DNA from: Streptomyces sp. MMBL 11-1
Lineage (GTDB): Bacteria; Actinomycetota; Actinomycetes; Streptomycetales; Streptomycetaceae
Direction: 5' to 3'
Length of the DNA stretch: 64,000 bases
Assembly (NCBI RefSeq): GCF_028622875.1
Contig: NZ_CP117709.1
Span: 3,348,001-3,412,000, forward strand
Positions 51,371-59,090 of the stretch are shown piece by piece. The notes beneath the pieces were generated by a model. It did no database searches, had not been told where the DNA came from, and was given only the letters and a program-made list of their open reading frames with translations. Made by a program: the position numbers and the translations under genes. Position 1 is the first letter of the stretch, and the number at the start of each line of letters is the position of its first letter.

Positions 51371-51658
51371 TCAGACGGCGATGGCGACCTCGGCGAGTCC
51401 GCCGGTCTGCGCGACGACGGTGCGGTCGGCGCTGCCGCCGGGGACCAGGGCGCGGAGCGTCCAGGTGCCCTCGGCGGCGTAGAACCGGAACTGTCCGGTC
51501 GCCGAGGTCGGGACCTCGGCGGTGAACTCGCCGGTCGAGTCCAGCAGCCGCACGTAACCGGTGACGGGCTCGCCGTCGCGGGTCACGCTGCCCTGGATGG
51601 TGGTCTCACCGGGCTTGATCGTCGAAGCGTCGGGGCCACCGGCCTGTGCTCCACACAT
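51371..51658 (-). CDS. DUF1416 protein coupled to sulfurtransferase
   Basis: A 95-residue small beta-sandwich protein (MCGAQAGGPDASTIKPGETT). The Ig/carboxypeptidase-regulatory-like fold is suggested by IQGSVTRDGEPVTGYVRLLD and GQFRFYAAEGTWTLRALVPG. The conserved MCGAQ N-terminal Cys is a DUF1416 hallmark. It lies 47 bp downstream of the sulfurtransferase gene and is conserved there across actinomycetes, so a role in the same sulfur chemistry is likely but undefined. Confidence 0.88.
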   Translation of the reverse strand: MCGAQAGGPDASTIKPGETTIQGSVTRDGEPVTGYVRLLDSTGEFTAEVPTSATGQFRFYAAEGTWTLRALVPGGSADRTVVAQTGGLAEVAIAV

Positions 51659-51705
51659 GGTTCTGTCCTTCTGGTCGGGTCGTGCGGGTCGGTCGGTCGG
51701 ACGGA

Positions 51706-52545
51706 CTACTTGGCGGGGCCGAGCTCGATCGGCACGCCGACGAGGGAGCCGTACTCGGTCCAGGAACCGTCGTAGTTCTTGACGTTCTCCTGGCCGAGCA
51801 GCTCGTGGAGCACGAACCAGGTGAGCGCGGAACGCTCACCGATGCGGCAGTAGGCGATGGTGTCCTTCGCCAGGTCGACCTGCTCGGCCTCGTAGAGGGC
51901 CTTGAGCTCGTCGTCCGACTTGAAGGTGCCGTCGTCGTTGGCGTTCTTCGACCACGGGATGTTGCGGGCGCTCGGCACGTGGCCGGGGCGCTGCGACTGC
52001 TCCTGGGGGAGGTGGGCCGGGGCGAGCAGCTTGCCGCTGAACTCGTCGGGCGAGCGCACGTCGACCAGGTTCTGGCTGCCGATGGCCTTGATGACGTCGT
52101 CGCGGTAGGCGCGGATCGACTCGTCCTGCGGCTTGGCCGTGTACTGGGTGGCCGGGCGCGTCGGGACGACGTCGGTCAGGTCGCGGGAGTCGAGCTCCCA
52201 CTTCTTGCGGCCGCCGTCGAGGAGCTTCACGTTCTCGTGGCCGTACAGCTTGAAGTACCAGTAGGCGTAGGAGGCGAACCAGTTGTTGTTGCCGCCGTAG
52301 AGGACGACCAGCGTGTCGTTGCCGATGCCCTTCTCGCCGAGCAGCTTCTCGAAGCCGGCCTGATCGACGAAGTCCCGGCGGACCGGGTCCTGGAGGTCCT
52401 TGGTCCAGTCGATCCGGATCGCGTTCGTGATGTGGTTCTTCTCGTACGCCGAGGTGTCCTCGTCCACCTCGACGATGGCGACCTGCGGGTCGTCGATGTG
52501 GGCCTCGACCCAGTCGGCGTCTACCAGGACGTCGCTGCGGCTCAT
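51706..52545 (-). CDS. Thiosulfate sulfurtransferase (rhodanese)
   Basis: A 279-residue two-domain rhodanese. The N-terminal inactive domain starts MSRSDVLVDADWVEAHIDDP; the C-terminal catalytic domain has the active-site loop YCRIGERSALTWF (Cys at about residue 234). It transfers sulfane sulfur from thiosulfate to cyanide or cellular thiols. Orthologous, as I recall, to the gene called cysA/sseA in actinobacteria. ATG 52545 with GGAGGAGAAC upstream. The message starts far upstream and carries a Cys-containing leader peptide and a hairpin, suggesting cysteine-responsive attenuation. Confidence 0.93.
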   Translation of the reverse strand: MSRSDVLVDADWVEAHIDDPQVAIVEVDEDTSAYEKNHITNAIRIDWTKDLQDPVRRDFVDQAGFEKLLGEKGIGNDTLVVLYGGNNNWFASYAYWYFKLYGHENVKLLDGGRKKWELDSRDLTDVVPTRPATQYTAKPQDESIRAYRDDVIKAIGSQNLVDVRSPDEFSGKLLAPAHLPQEQSQRPGHVPSARNIPWSKNANDDGTFKSDDELKALYEAEQVDLAKDTIAYCRIGERSALTWFVLHELLGQENVKNYDGSWTEYGSLVGVPIELGPAK

Positions 52546-52654
52546 GTTGTTCTCCTCCGGGGCAGTCTGCGGCGGGGTGGTGCGAGATGCGGAGTTGCTG
52601 GGTGCGGGTGTACGCGCGGAGGGCACGGAACGCGGCGCGTACGGGGCACGGGGG

Positions 52655-52682
52655 CCGGCCCTGACGACGGTCGAAGGGCCGG
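52655..52682 (-). promoter_or_regulatory. Candidate attenuator hairpin between leader peptide and sulfurtransferase
   Basis: CCGGCCCT (minus 52682-52675) pairs perfectly with AGGGCCGG (52662-52655), 12-base loop. It lies 28 nt after the leader-peptide stop and 110 nt before the sulfurtransferase ATG, followed on the minus strand by CCCCCGTGCC. Placement fits a terminator or anti-terminator governed by leader translation. Confidence 0.5.
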
Positions 52683-52710
52683 GGGAAACGGGACGGTGCG
52701 AACGCCTCGA

Positions 52711-52791
52711 TCAGAAGGTGCGACAGAGCATGGCGGCGACGCGGCACAGGTCTACTGCCCGCCGCTTCGTGAGATCCGCCTGTCGCTTCAT
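52711..52791 (-). CDS. Putative leader peptide of the sulfurtransferase operon
   Basis: A 26-residue peptide. It begins MKRQADLTKRRAVDLCRVAA and ends MLCRTF, matching the Streptomyces leader-peptide family (MxR-LTxRxxVDLxRVxxxxCR). Two Cys codons are each followed by Arg. Such peptides occur before sulfur-metabolism genes. TACGAT lies exactly 7 nt before the ATG and GTGACA 18 nt further up, so the mRNA is leaderless. Translation stalling at Cys codons probably regulates the downstream sulfurtransferase; mechanism is inference. Confidence 0.85.
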   Translation of the reverse strand: MKRQADLTKRRAVDLCRVAAMLCRTF

Positions 52792-52798
52792 GGGTCCG

Positions 52799-52850
52799 AT
52801 CGTAGGGAGGTACGTACGGAGATGTCACCGTCGTGTCGCATGATGAGACA
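52799..52850 (-). promoter_or_regulatory. Promoter and upstream operator of the sulfurtransferase leader
   Basis: -35 GTGACA (52828-52823), 18-nt spacer, -10 TACGAT (52804-52799), start at the leader ATG 52791. Immediately upstream, TGTCGCATGATGAGACA (52834-52850) is a 17-bp near-palindrome (TGTCnCATnATGnGACA) placed where an activator would bind. Confidence 0.65.
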
Positions 52851-53001
52851 CGATCATCCGTGATGCGAGACGGAGAGCGGGCGAGCAGGCCCCGGATCCC
52901 GCGCGGGGTTCTCGCGGGCCTTCCTCGCATCTGCGGACCGGACGCGAACGTCTCACTATCCGGATCGGCCGGTTGGGGCGGTCAGCCGGCCGGCAGGGCG
53001 G

Positions 53002-53691
53002 TCAGCCCGTCAGGGAGACGTCCGCGCCGGTCACCGAGATCTCCAGGCCCTTCTCGGTCACCTTGACCTCCTGGAGCTCCAGGCCCTTCGGCAGCCCGTC
53101 GATGTCGCCCTGGAAGTCGGTCTTCTTGCGGACCAGTTCCTCGACGCCGGGAAGCCCCTCGCCCGGCACCTCGTCCGCGCGCACCCTGATCGTGTGACCG
53201 TCGGCGCGGGTCACGGTGGACAGCACGCTGCGCGAGATCGGCCGGCCGAGGATCTCGACCGTGCCGGTGACCTTCGCCTTGCCGTTGCCGCCGTACTCCA
53301 CGATGACGCCGTCGCTGGCCGCCGCCGTCAGGTCCTCGTAGCCGACGAGCGCGGTGCCGGTGGCGCGGGTGGCCGTGGCGCTCCGGTAGCCGGAGCCGAG
53401 CTTCACGTCGCGCAGCTCGGCCCGGACCTCGCTGACCCGTATCGCGCGGCCGGCGGCGCTGGTCTCCATGCCGGTGAGGCTGACGTCGACCCGGTCGAGC
53501 CGCGAGGCGGCGAGCTGGGTGAGGAAGGGGAAACCCTTGATCGAGATCTCCGTCGTGGCGGGCCCGCCCTCGCTGATCGTGACGCGGTCCTCGGCCTCGG
53601 ACTCGGCGAACCAGACGGCGGCGCGGTCGACGGCGAGGAAGAGGCCGCCGAGCACCACCACCAGGACCAGCAGTATTCGCAGTGCGCGCAT
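53002..53691 (-). CDS. LmeA/DUF2993-family membrane-anchored lipid-binding protein
   Basis: A 229-residue protein. An N-terminal signal anchor MRALRILLVLVVVLGGLFLA leads into a beta-rich DUF2993 domain: DRVTISEGGPATTEISIKGF, FPFLTQLAASRLDRVDVSLT, and ends in EVKVTEKGLEISVTGADVSL. The fold resembles LmeA, the mycobacterial lipomannan elongation factor, and lipid-binding tubular proteins. Role in a Streptomyces envelope unknown. ATG 53691 preferred; in-frame GTG 53706 possible. Confidence 0.87.
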   Translation of the reverse strand: MRALRILLVLVVVLGGLFLAVDRAAVWFAESEAEDRVTISEGGPATTEISIKGFPFLTQLAASRLDRVDVSLTGMETSAAGRAIRVSEVRAELRDVKLGSGYRSATATRATGTALVGYEDLTAAASDGVIVEYGGNGKAKVTGTVEILGRPISRSVLSTVTRADGHTIRVRADEVPGEGLPGVEELVRKKTDFQGDIDGLPKGLELQEVKVTEKGLEISVTGADVSLTG

Positions 53692-53780
53692 GTGTCGTTC
53701 CCCCACCCTGAGCCGATCGGTCCCCCTGGCGGCCGTGAGCCTGCTGCCGCAGGAGGGACGCCCTGGATGATCGACGAGCG

Positions 53781-53810
53781 ACGGCCCCCCATCGGTTCCC
53801 GGGGGGCCGT
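53781..53810. terminator. Perfect ten-bp hairpin downstream of the repeat-rich membrane protein gene
   Basis: ACGGCCCCCC (53781-53790) and GGGGGGCCGT (53801-53810) with a ten-base loop, in the gap between the minus-strand DUF2993 gene and the minus-strand repeat-rich gene. Confidence 0.8.
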
Positions 53811-53817
53811 CAGCAAC

Positions 53818-53876
53818 GGTGGCCGTCAGCGCCGATGGCCGTCAGCGCCGGGTGGCCGTCAGCGCCGGGTGGCCGT
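53818..53876. repeat. 16-18-bp tandem repeat, four copies
   Basis: GGTGGCCGTCAGCGCC is iterated with GATGGCCGTCAGCGCC variants up to the stop codon at 53884-53886 of the repeat-rich membrane protein gene. Confidence 0.85.
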
Positions 53877-53883
53877 GCGTCGG

Positions 53884-55434
53884 TCAGAGGAGGGCGCGGC
53901 CGATCAGGTAGACGGCCGGGGCCGCCGCGGTCAGCGGCAGCGCCACCCCGGCGGTCATGTGCACGAACCGGGACGGGTAGTCGTAGCTCGCCACCCGCAG
54001 CCCGACGAGCGCGCACCCGCCCGCCGCGAGGCCGAGCAGTACGCCCTTCGTCCCGAGGTCGGTCAGGGCGCCGGCCGCGAGGCCCGCACCCGCACCCGCG
54101 AGCAGGGCCACCGCGAGGGAGACCGCCCCGGGCAGCCGAAGGGACCGGACGAGCGTGGCCGCCGCGACGGCCACCCCGCCGACCGTCACCGCGTCCGGGG
54201 CCGCCGCGAGGTGTCCGCCCGCGAGCACCGCGAGGGAGGCCGAGACGACCGTGGCCATCAGGCCGTACATCCGCTCGTCGGCCCCCGCGTGGCTGCGGAG
54301 CTGGAGGACCACCGTGAGCAGCACCCAGACACCCAGGGTGCCCAGCAGCGCGGCGGGACCGTGCTCCCGGCCCGCCGCGAGCAGGGCGACATCGGCGACC
54401 AGGCCCCCGGCGAAGGCGAGCGCGATGCCCTGGCGGGCGGGCCACATGCCGTTGAGCCGGAACCATCCGGCGGCCGTCACCGCCTGGAGGAGCACCACCG
54501 GGACGAGCAGGGCGTACGGCCCGACCGCCGCGCCCCCCGCGAGCAGCAGGCCGAGTACGGCGGTGAGCACCGCGGGCTGCGTCCCCGGCGCGATGATCGG
54601 CGAGCGCCCTTCCGCGCGGGCCCGCTGCGCCTCGGTGAGCCGGGCGTTGCCCAGCGTCGTGGGCGCGCCGTAACCCGTGTCGCCGGCCTCCGGCCGCGCG
54701 GGCTCGGGCCCAGTCGCGGTCGCGGGCCCGGTCGCGTGCGCGGGTGTGGGTGTGGCGGGCGCGACGGGTGTGGCGGACGCGGCCGGGACCTCGGGCGGCA
54801 GCGGGAAGGAACCCGATGCCCCCTGGGGCGGCAGGGAGGCGGTGTCGGCGGCCGAGGGCCGGTAGGGCTGGTAGGGCTGCTGCGGCTGGTCCTGCACGCG
54901 CGGCTGCTGCGGTTCCTGGTACTGCGGCTGGTGCTGCCGCGGCTCCTGATACTGCGGCTCGTACTGCCGCGGCTCCTGGTACTGCGGCTGGTGCTGCCGC
55001 GGCTCCTGATACTGCGGCTGGTGCTGCCGCGGCTCCTGATACTGCGGCTCGTACTGCCGCGGCTCCTGGTACTGCGGCTGCTGGTACGGAGCGTGCGGCT
55101 CCGGTGTTCCGTACGGGTCGGGCTGCCGCTGCCCGTACAGCTCCGGCTGCGGCTCCGGTTGCGGCGTCCCGTACGGGTCGGGCTGCCGCTGCCCGTACCC
55201 CTGGGCCTGCCCCTGCGCCCGGTGCGGTTCCCCGTCCGGGCGGATCGTCGGCTGGTACTGCGTGTCCCAGGTCGGCGCCTGCCACGTCTGCGTCGCGCCC
55301 TGGTCGAAGGCAGCCGGATCCCGGGGCGCGGTGGCGGACTGCCCGGCCGTCCCGTCGGGCCAGTGCGGCGCCGCCGGCCGCTGCCGCCCCTCGGGGTCGT
55401 ACGGATACGGGTACTGCTGATCGCTGCTGCTCAT
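53884..55434 (-). CDS. Repeat-rich polytopic membrane protein
   Basis: A 516-residue protein in two parts. Residues 1 to about 260 are Gln/Pro/Tyr/Glu-rich and disordered, containing six decapeptide repeats of the form PQYQEPRQHQ (about 118-178). Residues about 285-516 carry eight or so transmembrane helices (VLTAVLGLLLAGGAAVGPYA onward). The membrane part resembles conserved Streptomyces integral proteins of unknown function. Start ATG 55434, ten bp downstream of the MoaD-like gene end, so both are probably co-transcribed. Function unknown; the tail may be an interaction platform. Confidence 0.8.
   Translation of the reverse strand: MSSSDQQYPYPYDPEGRQRPAAPHWPDGTAGQSATAPRDPAAFDQGATQTWQAPTWDTQYQPTIRPDGEPHRAQGQAQGYGQRQPDPYGTPQPEPQPELYGQRQPDPYGTPEPHAPYQQPQYQEPRQYEPQYQEPRQHQPQYQEPRQHQPQYQEPRQYEPQYQEPRQHQPQYQEPQQPRVQDQPQQPYQPYRPSAADTASLPPQGASGSFPLPPEVPAASATPVAPATPTPAHATGPATATGPEPARPEAGDTGYGAPTTLGNARLTEAQRARAEGRSPIIAPGTQPAVLTAVLGLLLAGGAAVGPYALLVPVVLLQAVTAAGWFRLNGMWPARQGIALAFAGGLVADVALLAAGREHGPAALLGTLGVWVLLTVVLQLRSHAGADERMYGLMATVVSASLAVLAGGHLAAAPDAVTVGGVAVAAATLVRSLRLPGAVSLAVALLAGAGAGLAAGALTDLGTKGVLLGLAAGGCALVGLRVASYDYPSRFVHMTAGVALPLTAAAPAVYLIGRALL
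54903..55083. repeat. Intragenic 30-bp repeats coding PQYQEPRQ(Y/H)(E/Q)
   Basis: Six in-frame 30-bp units, alternating RQYE and RQHQ forms (unit core CTGCCGCGGCTCCTGATACT on the plus strand). Frame is preserved, so copy number can vary without breaking the protein. Confidence 0.92.
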
Positions 55435-55444
55435 GGCCTGCGGT

Positions 55445-55699
55445 TCACCCTCCTGCGAACGGCGGGAGCACCTCGACCGTGCCGCCCTCGGCAAGGCGTA
55501 CGGTCTCATGCCCGCGGGTCCCGACGGGGGTCCCGTCGATGAGGAACGAGCACCGCCGGAGCACCTGGCCCAGCTCGCCCGGGTGCCGTTCGCGCACCGC
55601 GTCGAGCGCCTCGGCGAGGGTCTCCGCCGCGTACGGTTCCTCCGCGGTGCCCGCGGCGGCCTTGGCCGCGGCCCAGTAGCGGATCGTCCCCGCTGCCAT
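55445..55699 (-). CDS. MoaD/ThiS-family sulfur carrier
   Basis: An 84-residue ubiquitin-like protein (MAAGTIRYWAAAKAAAGTAE). It ends in the diagnostic Gly-Gly (VEVLPPFAGG), which is adenylated and thiocarboxylated by an MoeB/ThiF enzyme. It could supply sulfur for molybdopterin or another pathway. RCSFLIDGTPVG is the usual beta-turn region. ATG 55699. No partner MoaE or ThiF gene is in the window. Confidence 0.9.
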   Translation of the reverse strand: MAAGTIRYWAAAKAAAGTAEEPYAAETLAEALDAVRERHPGELGQVLRRCSFLIDGTPVGTRGHETVRLAEGGTVEVLPPFAGG

Positions 55700-55758
55700 G
55701 GCGCCACTCCTTCGGGTCGGTTCGTCGGACGCCTCGTGCGTCAGCTCTCCATGATGGG

Positions 55759-56676
55759 TCACGCGGACGGCACGGCCGTCGCCCAGTCGGCGATACGGGC
55801 CAGGAGAGCGTCGTCCGCCGCGTTCTCGGCGTGGCCCATGCCCCTTTCCAGCCACAGTTCCGCGCCGCTCGGGCCGGCCGCCTCCGCCAGCATCCTCGGG
55901 TGGTCCAGCGGGAAGTAGGGGTCCCGGTCGCCGTGCACGAGCAGCAGCGGGGCCGGGGCGATGAGCGGGACCGCGGCGACCGGGGAGAGCGGGACGGGGT
56001 CCCAGTCCTCCGTGGCGATGCGGGTACGGAGTCCGTAGCGCCCGACGAGGCGGCCCGAGGGGCGCGTCACCACCCAGTGCAGCCGGCGCATCGGGGCCGT
56101 CCCCCGGTAGAACCAGCGGGCGGGAGCGCTCACGGAGACCACCGCGTCCGAGTGCGCCCCCTCACTCCCCGTGCGCCCCTCGCGCGCCGGTACCCGAACG
56201 GGCGTATGCCCCGCGGCGGTTTCCGCCGTATACAGAGCGCCGTGCCGGAGCACCACCGAACCGCCCATCGAGAACCCGACCGTCACCACCCGGTGGTGCC
56301 CCAGCTCCCGCGCCCAGGCCACCGCCGCGGCCAGGTCCAGCACCTCCCGGTCGCCCACCGTGGAGCGCCCGCCGGACCGCCCGTGGCCCCGGAACGAGAA
56401 CGTGATCACGGCCGCACGCTGGGCGAAGACCCGTGCTGCGCGCCGTACGGCGGGGCGGTCGGCCGAGCCGGTGAACCCGTGCGCGACGACGATCGCGGGG
56501 GCAGCCGCGGGCCCCTCGGCCACGTCGTTCCCCGGCGTCCCGGCGCCCGCCGTGCACGGTGCGTACACCGCCTCGACCGGCACGCCGTCATCGGTCAGCA
56601 AGGTGGCGCGCCGCGAGGGAGGCGTGAGCAAGGGAACAGGGGAACCCGGGAATCGCCCCTCGGACACGGAAGTCAT
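55759..56676 (-). CDS. Alpha/beta hydrolase
   Basis: A 305-residue alpha/beta-hydrolase-fold protein with HGFTGSADR (oxyanion hole), nucleophile elbow GFSMGGSV (Ser about 146), acid in LLVHGDRDPYFPLD and catalytic His in ERGMGHAENA. Probably an esterase or lysophospholipase-type enzyme. No signal peptide. Start ATG 56676; divergent from glnR. Substrate unknown. Confidence 0.88.
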   Translation of the reverse strand: MTSVSEGRFPGSPVPLLTPPSRRATLLTDDGVPVEAVYAPCTAGAGTPGNDVAEGPAAAPAIVVAHGFTGSADRPAVRRAARVFAQRAAVITFSFRGHGRSGGRSTVGDREVLDLAAAVAWARELGHHRVVTVGFSMGGSVVLRHGALYTAETAAGHTPVRVPAREGRTGSEGAHSDAVVSVSAPARWFYRGTAPMRRLHWVVTRPSGRLVGRYGLRTRIATEDWDPVPLSPVAAVPLIAPAPLLLVHGDRDPYFPLDHPRMLAEAAGPSGAELWLERGMGHAENAADDALLARIADWATAVPSA

Positions 56677-56907
56677 GTGGGCTATTCTGCTGCGATGAGG
56701 ATCCGGGCAATGCAGCCCCCGGGTCCTTTTGTGCTTTACCGGCGTTGTTTCGGCGACGTTTCCACAAGCTCAGCGGTCCCCGGGGCGCGGGACCGCACCG
56801 CAGGACCCGCAGGACGCATGACGCATGACGTACGAAGCAGTGCCGCATACTCCCCCGGGTCCGGCCCGGGAGTGCCCCTCTCGCAGGGAACGAGGAGGAC
56901 CGACGTA

Positions 56908-56964
56908 ATGGGCGAGCGAACCGTGCAACACGATCGACCGAACCAGGCAGGTGGACGGCGATGA
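56908..56964 (+). CDS. 18-residue upstream ORF coupled to glnR
   Basis: ATG 56908 to TGA 56964 encodes [19 protein letters not shown] strong GAGGAGGA lies 8 nt before the ATG, better than glnR's own site. Its stop overlaps the glnR start (ATGA at 56961-56964). It is polar and has no hydrophobic segment. Translational coupling to glnR is the likely purpose. Conservation across species is untested. Confidence 0.6.
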   Translation: MGERTVQHDRPNQAGGRR

Positions 56965-57788
56965 GTTCACTGCTGCTTCTGACGAACGCACTCCAGCCGT
57001 CGACGGAGGTGCTCCCCGCCCTCGGGCTTCTGCTCCACAGCGTGCGGGTGGCGCCCGCCGCGGGCCCGGCCCTCGTGGACACCCCGGGCGCCGACGTGAT
57101 CCTCATCGACGGGCGGCGCGACCTTCCGCAGGTCCGCTCGCTCTGTCAGCTGCTGCGGTCCACGGGACCCGGCTGTCCGCTGATCCTCGTCGTCACCGAG
57201 GGCGGTCTCGCGGCCGTCACCGCCGACTGGGGCGTCGACGACGTCCTGCTGGACACGGCGGGGCCGGCCGAGGTCGAGGCCCGGCTGCGGCTCGCCATGG
57301 GCCGCAGCCAGATCACCTCCGACGACTCCCCGATGGAGATCCGCAACGGTGATCTCTCCGTCGACGAGGCGACGTACAGCGCGAAACTCAAGGGCCGGGT
57401 CCTGGACCTGACCTTCAAGGAATTCGAACTGCTGAAATACCTCGCCCAGCACCCGGGCCGCGTGTTCACCCGCGCCCAGCTCCTCCAGGAGGTCTGGGGC
57501 TACGACTACTTCGGCGGTACGCGGACGGTCGACGTCCACGTGCGGCGGCTGCGCGCCAAGCTCGGCCCCGAGCACGAGTCGCTGATCGGCACCGTGCGCA
57601 ACGTCGGCTACCGCTTCGTCACGCCGGAGAAGGTCGAGCGCGCGGCGGAGGACGCGAAGGAGCGGGCCGCCGCCCAGCGGGAGCGCCGGTCGCGGGAGAC
57701 GGAAACCGTCACCCGTTCGGAGCCGTCACCGCAGTCACCGGCCGCGGGAGGGACGGACGAAGCCCCGGTGAAGGCTGCCAAGAGGTAG
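56961..57788 (+). CDS. glnR: Nitrogen regulator GlnR
   Basis: A 275-residue OmpR-family orphan response regulator that controls glnA, glnII, amtB-glnK, nir and other nitrogen genes in Streptomyces. The receiver (about 1-115) is atypical: D45 and D50 are kept ([15 protein letters not shown]) but the acidic pocket and switch residues are missing, as in GlnR, which works as a phosphorylation-independent dimer. The winged helix (about 125-225) has [20 protein letters not shown], then [12 protein letters not shown]. The C-terminal ~50 residues are charged. ATG 56961, AGGTGGA upstream. Confidence 0.95.
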   Translation: MSSLLLLTNALQPSTEVLPALGLLLHSVRVAPAAGPALVDTPGADVILIDGRRDLPQVRSLCQLLRSTGPGCPLILVVTEGGLAAVTADWGVDDVLLDTAGPAEVEARLRLAMGRSQITSDDSPMEIRNGDLSVDEATYSAKLKGRVLDLTFKEFELLKYLAQHPGRVFTRAQLLQEVWGYDYFGGTRTVDVHVRRLRAKLGPEHESLIGTVRNVGYRFVTPEKVERAAEDAKERAAAQRERRSRETETVTRSEPSPQSPAAGGTDEAPVKAAKR

Positions 57789-57928
57789 AGGGCTGTCCGG
57801 TGGGGTGCCCGACGCCGGAACGCCCTCGTCGCGGAACGATTCGGGCGTTTCGGCAACGCCGTCAGGTGCCGTGCCGGACGTCCTGACAACGCTCCTGATC
57901 CACCGGACACCCCCTGGGTCCATCCGCG

Positions 57929-57941
57929 TAGACTGCGGCGC
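57929..57941 (+). promoter_or_regulatory. Leaderless -10 of the LacI gene
   Basis: TAGACT (57929-57934) ends 7 nt before GTG 57942 and there is no Shine-Dalgarno, predicting transcription from the start codon. Confidence 0.6.
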
Positions 57942-58982
57942 GTGGCCAAGGTGACGCGGGACGATGTGGCGAGACTGGCGGGGACGTCGACCGCGGTCGT
58001 CAGCTATGTCATCAACAACGGACCCCGGCCGGTCGCCCCGGCCACACGTGAGCGGGTGCTCGCCGCGATCAAGCAGTTGGGCTACCGGCCCGACCGGGTC
58101 GCCCAGGCCATGGCCTCGCGCCGCACGGACCTCATAGGCATGATCGTGCCGGACGCCCGGCAGCCGTTCTTCGCGGAGATGGCGCACGCGGTCGAACAGG
58201 CCGCCGCCGAGCGCGGGAAAATGGTGCTCGTCGGCAACTCCGACTACCGCGACGAGCGCGAGGTCCACTATCTGCGGGCCTTCCTCGGTATGCGCGTCTC
58301 CGGGCTGATCCTGGTCAGCCAGGGCCCCAGCGAGCGCGCCGCCGCCGAGATCGAGGCCTGGGACGCCCGGGTCGTCCTGCTGCACGAGCGCCCCGAGGCG
58401 ATCGACGACGTCGCCGTCGTCACCGACGACGTGGGCGGCGCCCAGCTCGCCACCCGGCATCTGCTGGAGCACGGCCACGCGTACGTGGCCTGCCTCGGCG
58501 GCACGGAGGAGACGCCGGTGGTGGGCGACCCGGTCGCCGACCACGTCGAGGGGTGGCGCCGGGCGATGCACGAGTCGGGCCGCTCCACGGAGGGCCGGCT
58601 GTTCCAGGCCCCGTACAACCGCTATGACGCCTATCAGGTGGCCCTCGGGCTGCTGGCGGGCCCGGACCGGCCCCCGGCGATCTTCTGCGCCACGGACGAC
58701 CAGGCCTTCGGCGTGCTGCGGGCCGCCCGTGAGCTGCGCATCGACGTACCGGGCGAGCTGGCGGTGGCGGGCTTCGACGACGTCAAGGAAGCCGGCCTCA
58801 CCGATCCGCCGCTGACCACGGTCCACTCCGACCGCCCGGCGATGGCGCGGGCGGCGGTGGACCTGGTGCTGGACGACTCGCTCCGGGTCTCGGGGTCGCG
58901 GCGCGAGCGGCTGAAGCAGTTCCCCTCCGCGCTGGTGGTCCGGCGCTCGTGCGGCTGCGGGGAGCCCCCCGCCTCCGCCTGA
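57942..58982 (+). CDS. LacI-family regulator
   Basis: A 346-residue repressor-type protein. The HTH is [20 protein letters not shown], with the hinge region [16 protein letters not shown]. The periplasmic-binding-protein-like ligand domain includes [20 protein letters not shown] and [20 protein letters not shown]. It ends unusually in [11 protein letters not shown] with two Cys. Conserved next to glnR in streptomycetes; ligand unknown. Predicted leaderless start GTG 57942. Confidence 0.9.
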   Translation: MAKVTRDDVARLAGTSTAVVSYVINNGPRPVAPATRERVLAAIKQLGYRPDRVAQAMASRRTDLIGMIVPDARQPFFAEMAHAVEQAAAERGKMVLVGNSDYRDEREVHYLRAFLGMRVSGLILVSQGPSERAAAEIEAWDARVVLLHERPEAIDDVAVVTDDVGGAQLATRHLLEHGHAYVACLGGTEETPVVGDPVADHVEGWRRAMHESGRSTEGRLFQAPYNRYDAYQVALGLLAGPDRPPAIFCATDDQAFGVLRAARELRIDVPGELAVAGFDDVKEAGLTDPPLTTVHSDRPAMARAAVDLVLDDSLRVSGSRRERLKQFPSALVVRRSCGCGEPPASA

Positions 58983-59090
58983 CCGCCCGCGCTTCGCGCC
59001 GTCGGCCCTTACAGCGGGCATACACGGTTCTTCCGGGCTTCTCAGGACGTACTCAGGCCCTTCTCATCTTCGCTGACCAGCCTGGTGGAC

